Assembly: GCA_034401135.1 (NCBI GenBank)
Contig: JAWZSP010000006.1
Span: 1,364,001 to 1,428,000, forward strand
DNA length: 64,000 nucleotides
Direction: 5' to 3'
DNA from: Volutella citrinella
Lineage: Eukaryota; Ascomycota; Sordariomycetes; Hypocreales; Nectriaceae
The translations under genes were made by a program, and so were the position numbers. The notes below the pieces were generated by a model. The model was not told the origin of the DNA and did no database searches. It was given only the letters and a program-made list of their open reading frames with translations. Below are positions 58,192 to 64,000 of this stretch, piece after piece. Positions within the stretch are counted from its first letter, which is position 1. Every line of letters begins with the position of its first letter.

Positions 58192-60651
58192 TGAGCCTGC
58201 CACACCAACGATGCATTGCGGCCAGTATCCAATTTTTTGGGGAGCAACTTGAACGTTCTTCGGCGCTTGTGTTTGTCAAGACGACAGTCCAAGCATGCAC
58301 CGCTACGCTAATGAGGCCAAATTAACGAAGTCACGACGCTTTCCTACGTTGAGGTATGATAATACAGCACGGGTTCGGTGTCTCATACAAGCCAAGTACA
58401 TATATGCGCCAAGTGAAATAGACATTCTCTCACATTCGCGAGCTATCACATGTCACATCTTCCCCAGCTTCCTGTCAGTACTACCCAATGTCGTAGAAGG
58501 AAGTGCGGGCGGCGAGTGCACCCACTGGTCTCTATAGTGAGAGACTGTCTCAGGAACTCCAGGGGTACCCTCCGAACAAGGTGTCACAATCGGGTACAAT
58601 TATGACGGTATGTACCCGGTGTATTCAGTAGCTACTTGCTCTGATGCTGATTGTTGGCATGAGTTTGGCATTGGCTTCGTCTGGTCCATCATTCGGTACG
58701 TCACACGCCGGATGATAGAACTCACTCGACAGAGTTGCCAAGGATTTGCGTTTGCGTCGACAATAACAGCCCCTGGTCTACATTTCCCGAACCTATTTCA
58801 CCAAGCACGGCGGAAAAGGGCCCCTCTAGGGTGCGCATGTTAAAGGTTGCTCATCTTGATCTGCCGCCGCAATGTGGGTATGGTAACTCAGGAGGCCTCT
58901 CTCAACCAGCTCCGTGCTTGGGTAAAGCTAAACCAGTTGCACGGAAAAGCACCTCGGGGGGTTTGAGGCCTGGAGCGAGAGCTATTGGGGAGCCTGCTTC
59001 ATGATTTGAGCGGGAAACATGGCACTCACTCTTCCTTTGGACACGTAGAGTCCGATGTGTGGATGGAGGTGCAGAAGCACTTGCACGAAAACTCCTTGGT
59101 TGGCGTGGCGTAGCTTCAGGGTCCTTGGGGTAATAATCTCATGACAGCCTCTCCGAAGGATGCTAATGAGACGCCCCTCAGCCTCCTTGCCTTGGGCATG
59201 TCCGGTGTACCCTGCACTTTGGTGGTCTCCATGTTCCTGCTTCCGGTCTCTAACCTTGCTTGCTAAGTGGAAGCGGGGCCGACGGCAGGCTCGGCCATGC
59301 AGAGGAGGCTCTCAATCTACATATCGAGAGGGGATTCATTCCACACTGCTGGTGAGGGGCGCCAACGCTTGAGACTTGGAACTCTGCCGGAGTCTGCGCA
59401 GATGCAGCAATCATCATGCAAGGGCTGACTTCAACACGGCAGGACTGGAATTGCGAATTGTGCATATGCCGCGAAGAGGCCGAGACGGCAAGGCCCTTGC
59501 CGCCTTGATCGAGACTTTGATGGCTCGAACATGGTCCATTGCGCAAGTTCTCGGCCCCGTCTGAGCCAGGGTTGCGGGCATAGTTCCAAACCGCCGCACC
59601 CCTGTCCAACCTTCTCTTGGTGACAGACCAAGAGTGGAGAATCATGGCCGTGGGGTTTGAAGCTTGCTCGAGGCCGAGATGGCAGAAACAATGCCCTCAA
59701 AGCAGTGGCCCTGCGTCGTTGCAAGGCCTCCTCAGCTAGCAGAGGCCTCTGGGGCATGTAAGTGGCAACCGTCTTCGCACACGGCCATATTTTGGGCTTC
59801 AGTCGGTGTCCAGCACTTATCACGACGGATGCGCATCGAGACAGACACTGTATTCATCGTTTGATTCTTCTCGTCCGTCAATTGCTCGTTTCGCGCCGGA
59901 GTAACGCGCAACCGATGGCAACGGCCACCATGTCGCGCCCTTGGATGCGGCGCAGCCACAAGCACCCCTCAGCGACGCCCAGGAAGCGACAGCCGTGACA
60001 CGGTCGTGCCAAACCATGATGCTTCTTCGTTTCCACTAATTATAGCTCTCGCTTATGCCTTCTCGCAGCCTGAAATGGCACTAATGCCTGCAGCGGTTCC
60101 CGGGCCGGGATCCGGGGGCGCTCCACACTGTGTGAGCCAATGCTGGTCAATCGATGAATTGAAGGGTCCGACCGTGTCTGGCTCGTTGGGGATGCGAGGG
60201 AAATGGCTTCTCTGCGCCTCTTCTGCCGCTGGGGCATATGCAGAAGCCGCAGTGGCGGGCTGCTCGAAGGTGATGCCCACGATGAGTGATGGAGGGTAGG
60301 GGGCGGAGCCACCCGCGGTGTTGTTGGCCGGCGACAACCAACACCCAACACCCAGGCCAACAGCTTGGGCTAGCTCCAACAGGGGTCCTTTGCATTTGCA
60401 TTTGCATAGTCGTACCTAGCCACAACACGGGAGGTTTGGTTTTCGCATTGCATCGCATCGCAGGGCCCTTGGAAGCGGCTTCCAAATCTTCAGTGCTGCC
60501 TGCGTTGTCTAGCACAGAGAACTGAGACAGCGCGATCACTGTCCACAACTGTCACAAACAGGGGTTCGTTCTGCAAAAATAACACAATGCTGCAGTTCTG
60601 GACAATACTGCAAACTGAAGCATGCTCTCGTTGGCCGCTGCCGTCTTTCAA

Positions 60652-60676
60652 ATTGCATTGCATTGCATTGCATTGC
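60652..60676 (+). repeat. ATTGC pentanucleotide microsatellite
   Basis: Five tandem ATTGC units; a related TTTGCA triplication lies about 250 nt upstream near 60391-60408. Confidence 0.85.
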
Positions 60677-63600
60677 CTCGCCTTGCCCGTCTTGAATATA
60701 GAGTCGCCAAATTTGACCGCACGCGTCCTTTTGCGCTACATATTTCTCGGGAGGTATATTTCGCAATCCGCATGGTCGAGAAAGCAGTTCCTGCGTAACG
60801 AAAGCCATCTGAAACCCTACGTTTCAAGCTCTAGGGCGCAAACGCTCATAACCCTTCGCATCGACTTGGAAACTCCGAAACACCGTGTTTGTTGCTGGAG
60901 CTGCAAGCCTGGGGCCAGAACCTTTAAAGTCGCATCCTTTTCTTTTTGTCACGGCCATCTCAGCCAAGATTATATTGTGCACATGGCATAATGTATATCT
61001 GGCAAGTCTGCCTTGTTCTCCAGACACTGGATGAGATCAGCATAATGGTTCCATCTGAACCACCCCTTCCTCATGGGCTGCCTCAACAGACTCTTTTCCA
61101 AACTTTCCATTACCTTTGAGTTACAGTAGAGATGTTTCTCCATCTTAACCTTGTTTTACTTTTATGCACGCCGAATTCGTTGTTGGTCGCAGTGCTTGGT
61201 CTCGAGTTGGAATAACTTCGTATCGATCGAGCTTCGGCGCTTAGTTTGCCACGAAACGGGGAATCGAGCTGTTGGTGCATTTTAAACGCTCGAGAGAAGG
61301 TTAGAGAGACTTGCAAGCTCTGGATTCGAGAATAATTAGTATTGACCAACCAAGCTGCCGACTTACCTTGCCATTTTCTTCTTTCCTGTTTATTAGGTCC
61401 AGGGCCACTGCCAACGGGATCAAGAACAACTCCAGACATGCATCAACTCAGCACAACGGTACAAAGAAACCGTCTAACAACAGAGCAGCCTCACAACTCG
61501 CACGGAGGACTCATGTAGCTTGCCAAGTCGGGTGATACGGGCCAGCAGTGTGTGACTACGACCCGGGAATCAACTGGCGTCCAACACACCCATCAAGCCA
61601 GTGACGGTCACGCCCATCTGCGGGTGCCTTGGCCGTGGGACCTGCCGGACCACCCGACATGCCGGCAATCGTCTGAAGGCAAAAGGCAGTGGCGTCAAAG
61701 TCTGTGTCGCCGACTGACCGGTCCCGCGAACGTCTTCGGCCGCGTGTCCACCACCCGTCGCATCCACCAGTCCGCAAGTTGGAGGATGCCCTAGAACTAA
61801 GGGTGTGGGAGTGGTGGGCAGGAATCGAATGATCTTCGCAAACCAACGCCAGCACTCAACGAGGTAGGTGTACACAATAGTTGGGCGATGACCCTTTTCT
61901 CGCCGGAATAGGAGTAGTCGTTGTGTCCAGTTGGCCCCCTGAATGACGACGGTTGGATGAGCGAGTCCTGCTTAGGCTGCGACGGGGAGTGAATGTGGAA
62001 CACCTGACACCATGGGATGGCGAGAATCACAAGAGGAGCGGACGGGGGCTTTGAGAAATCTCAGGGTCCTGAAGAGGAGGCGTCTCACTCAGTAATAGCG
62101 TCGCAAACCCTCTCCAGGTCCATAGCGACGGCACAGCCCGAACCCACGCTGTCGATGACTCAATATCTTGGGCCTCGCTCTGTCTGCCACGCTTCTTACG
62201 CCCGGAAACGGCATCGTCGGTGCCCATCTCGAGCATCCAGTCTAGACTTCGGCCCCAGACAGCGGGTTCACACGACCCGTCCCCGTGATCGTCCCCGAGT
62301 CGTCTCGCGTCGTCCCGTCCACGGCCGCCCCGAGAGCCTCTTTCTCCAAGGGCGCCAAACTTCAGGCTTCCCGCGACGGTTCCACGGATGGAGCTGACTT
62401 GGCACTGTTGGTGGGCGGGAACGTCATCCACATTCCAGTCGGATCAGCAGAGCGTTTGTGGCCGATTCGCCCCGACATGACGGTTCGCAAACCTGGAAGC
62501 AGTCGAAAGTCAATGTTGAGAATGAGGCTCAAGGGCACGAGGCTAATACGTGCTTGTAAGCACCAAGCACTCGAAATTCGCTGGATAGACTTTGCACGCC
62601 CCTGCGTTGGCTCCCGCCTTGGTCCCTCCCGTGCCAGTGGGAGAGTTCCATCAAGGGGCGAGGTGTGGCACAACGAGGGGTACAATGCTTTGCAAGCTTT
62701 CCCGGCTCTGACTTCCTAACTGTAGTGCACCAGATGAACTTTAGTGGTGGATGGAAAGGGGTGTGAGGGGCTCGCTCCCATGGCCGAGTAATCTGTCAGT
62801 TCAAGGATACAGAAACAGCGCGCTCGAACTGTCAAACATCAGACCGAGATGATTTTGATTGGGGGGGTATTGGAGACTCAATCAAAAAGGGAGAGGAAGT
62901 AGGGATGGTTGGTGGCTTGCGTTGGAATTGTAGACAATGTGGCCGCGGGGAAAACACCAAGACCCTTGAAGTGACGATGCAGAAGCCAGACACCAGCTCC
63001 TGCACAGAAGGGATGCACAGGTGTGGTCCTGTCTCCGTACGCTCAGGAGAATGTCGCCTCTTGTTCATTCCCTGGAGCTCCCTTGGGGGACTAAAGCACA
63101 CACGTATCTACCTCCATACCGGCGCACATTCCAGTACCGGGGGTTCGGAACAATCAGAAACTGGATGATCTCGTGCCTGGCAATATTCTGACGAACGCGG
63201 TATCCAAGGGGTGATTCCCTTGGACATGTCTCAGATACTTGGGTCCGCCTCCCGTGATGGCCCGGTCCCGAACCAGCCCACGTCGCTTTTCTTCTTGATT
63301 GGAGAGGCATGCGGGAGAGGTCCGCCGCCCTCGCCATTGCGTCGCCCAGTCGCCACCAGGAGTACGCTTCCAAGTACATCCGTTAGCCATCCTCCCGCGT
63401 CAGCACGAGAAGAGAAACACATAACATCGGCCTCAGGGGTAGCCTGGATCATCAGCCGGCTCTCCGCCATGGGGGGAGGGTCGTCAATACCATCGACCAG
63501 AGCAAAACCCTGACTCCTCTGTCGCGACTGCGTGGGCGTGTAAGGCAAGGCGTGGCATGCGTCGTCTTCTGCTAAATTCTTCGGTGCTCGCTGACAAGAA

Positions 63601-63983
63601 TAATCAAACCCGTCCAACCTGGGCAGTGAGCTTCCACGGACCTCGCTCCTCCTGGCACAGTGTCATGGCCATCTTTAGGCCCGAGGAGGCAAATTATTCC
63701 CACACCCTCGCCCCTTGCTTCATCTCTTTCCACGACCGGACCCCTATTGCTTTCGGGAGCCAAGACTGCCACGCTGCTGCCTTGCTCGCTCGCAAAAGCA
63801 AGATTTGCTGGATTTGTCAGTCATCCGTAGTGCTGCGATACCGCGATGCGAGTAGGGTTAGTATCAATTCCAAGGACACCCCCCTCCCCTTTCGCACGAG
63901 GAACATCGAAGGCTGCTTGCTTCTCTGGTGGTGGACCTGCTGCGCTTGAACGGGTACAGTAGCAATAAATCTTTCACGCACGC

Positions 63984-63999
63984 AAACACACACACACAC
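63984..63999 (+). repeat. CA dinucleotide run at the window edge
   Basis: Alternating AC units continue to the last bases, so true length is unknown. Confidence 0.7.
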
Positions 64000-64000
64000 C

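Larger units (their letters stand above)
58192..64000. other. 5.8-kb gene-poor stretch to the window end
   Basis: Only short overlapping ORFs without coding character (longest about 145 codons, 62285-62719). Contains simple repeats near 60391 (TTTGCA units), 60652-60676 (ATTGC units) and a CA run at the edge. No mobile element, tRNA or rRNA recognised. Confidence 0.45.

Noticed and set aside
1..64000. Biosynthetic cluster, CRISPR, toxin-antitoxin or transposon system
   Set aside because: No polyketide synthase, NRPS, terpene cyclase, P450 array, direct-repeat/spacer array or transposase was found; the genes are eukaryotic housekeeping types.

Overview
The window is nuclear DNA of a filamentous ascomycete (Pezizomycotina). 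A class such as Sordariomycetes, perhaps Hypocreales, is an inference from protein flavour only. The evidence for a fungus is: short introns with GTAAGT/GTATGT-type donors and CTAAC-like branch sites, CT-rich 5' leaders, Kozak-type starts, single genes in mixed orientation spaced by 0.5 to 6 kb, and fungal versions of housekeeping proteins (Sed5, Sec2, Pmt4, Prp21, Snx3, Rim2, Lsm7, Pan3, an Ubx2/FAF2-type UBX protein, Lsb5). There are no operons, no CRISPR array and no recognisable transposase or secondary-metabolite core gene.

Layout. 0.3-3.4 kb: a polyol dehydrogenase of the sorbitol/xylitol family and a convergent aldo-keto reductase of the glycerol-dehydrogenase type. 4.7-5.8 kb: Golgi syntaxin SED5 (minus). 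8.4-16.8 kb: a very long, mostly disordered Pro/Ser/Gln-rich protein of unknown function, best read as one gene with a 273-bp intron that carries an early in-frame stop. 20.1-22.2 kb: SEC2. 23.3-26.5 kb: PMT4-type O-mannosyltransferase (minus). 28.5-30.1 kb: PRP21/SF3A1. 31.8-32.4 kb: SNX3. 33.4-34.7 kb: RIM2-like carrier (minus). 35.7-37.2 kb: a protein with an internal Zn2Cys6-like cluster (minus). 40.7-41.3 kb: LSM7. 42.0-44.6 kb: PAN3 (minus). 46.0-47.6 kb: UBX protein. 49.7-51.6 kb: LSB5. 56.5-58.2 kb: an F-box protein standing alone between two gene-poor stretches (51.6-56.5 kb and 58.2-64.0 kb).

The genes do not form one pathway. Two themes recur by chance or loose synteny: vesicle traffic/ER (SED5, SEC2, SNX3, LSB5, PMT4, UBX protein) and RNA metabolism (PRP21, LSM7, PAN3). 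The observations most worth following are the giant disordered protein with its recurring basic-amphipathic patches and stop-containing intron, several very tight upstream ORFs (UBX gene, LSM7, the giant gene), an RDEL tail on Pmt4, and an RGG-rich N-terminus on Lsm7. All exon boundaries were derived by hand from splice signals and reading-frame continuity; none has transcript support here.
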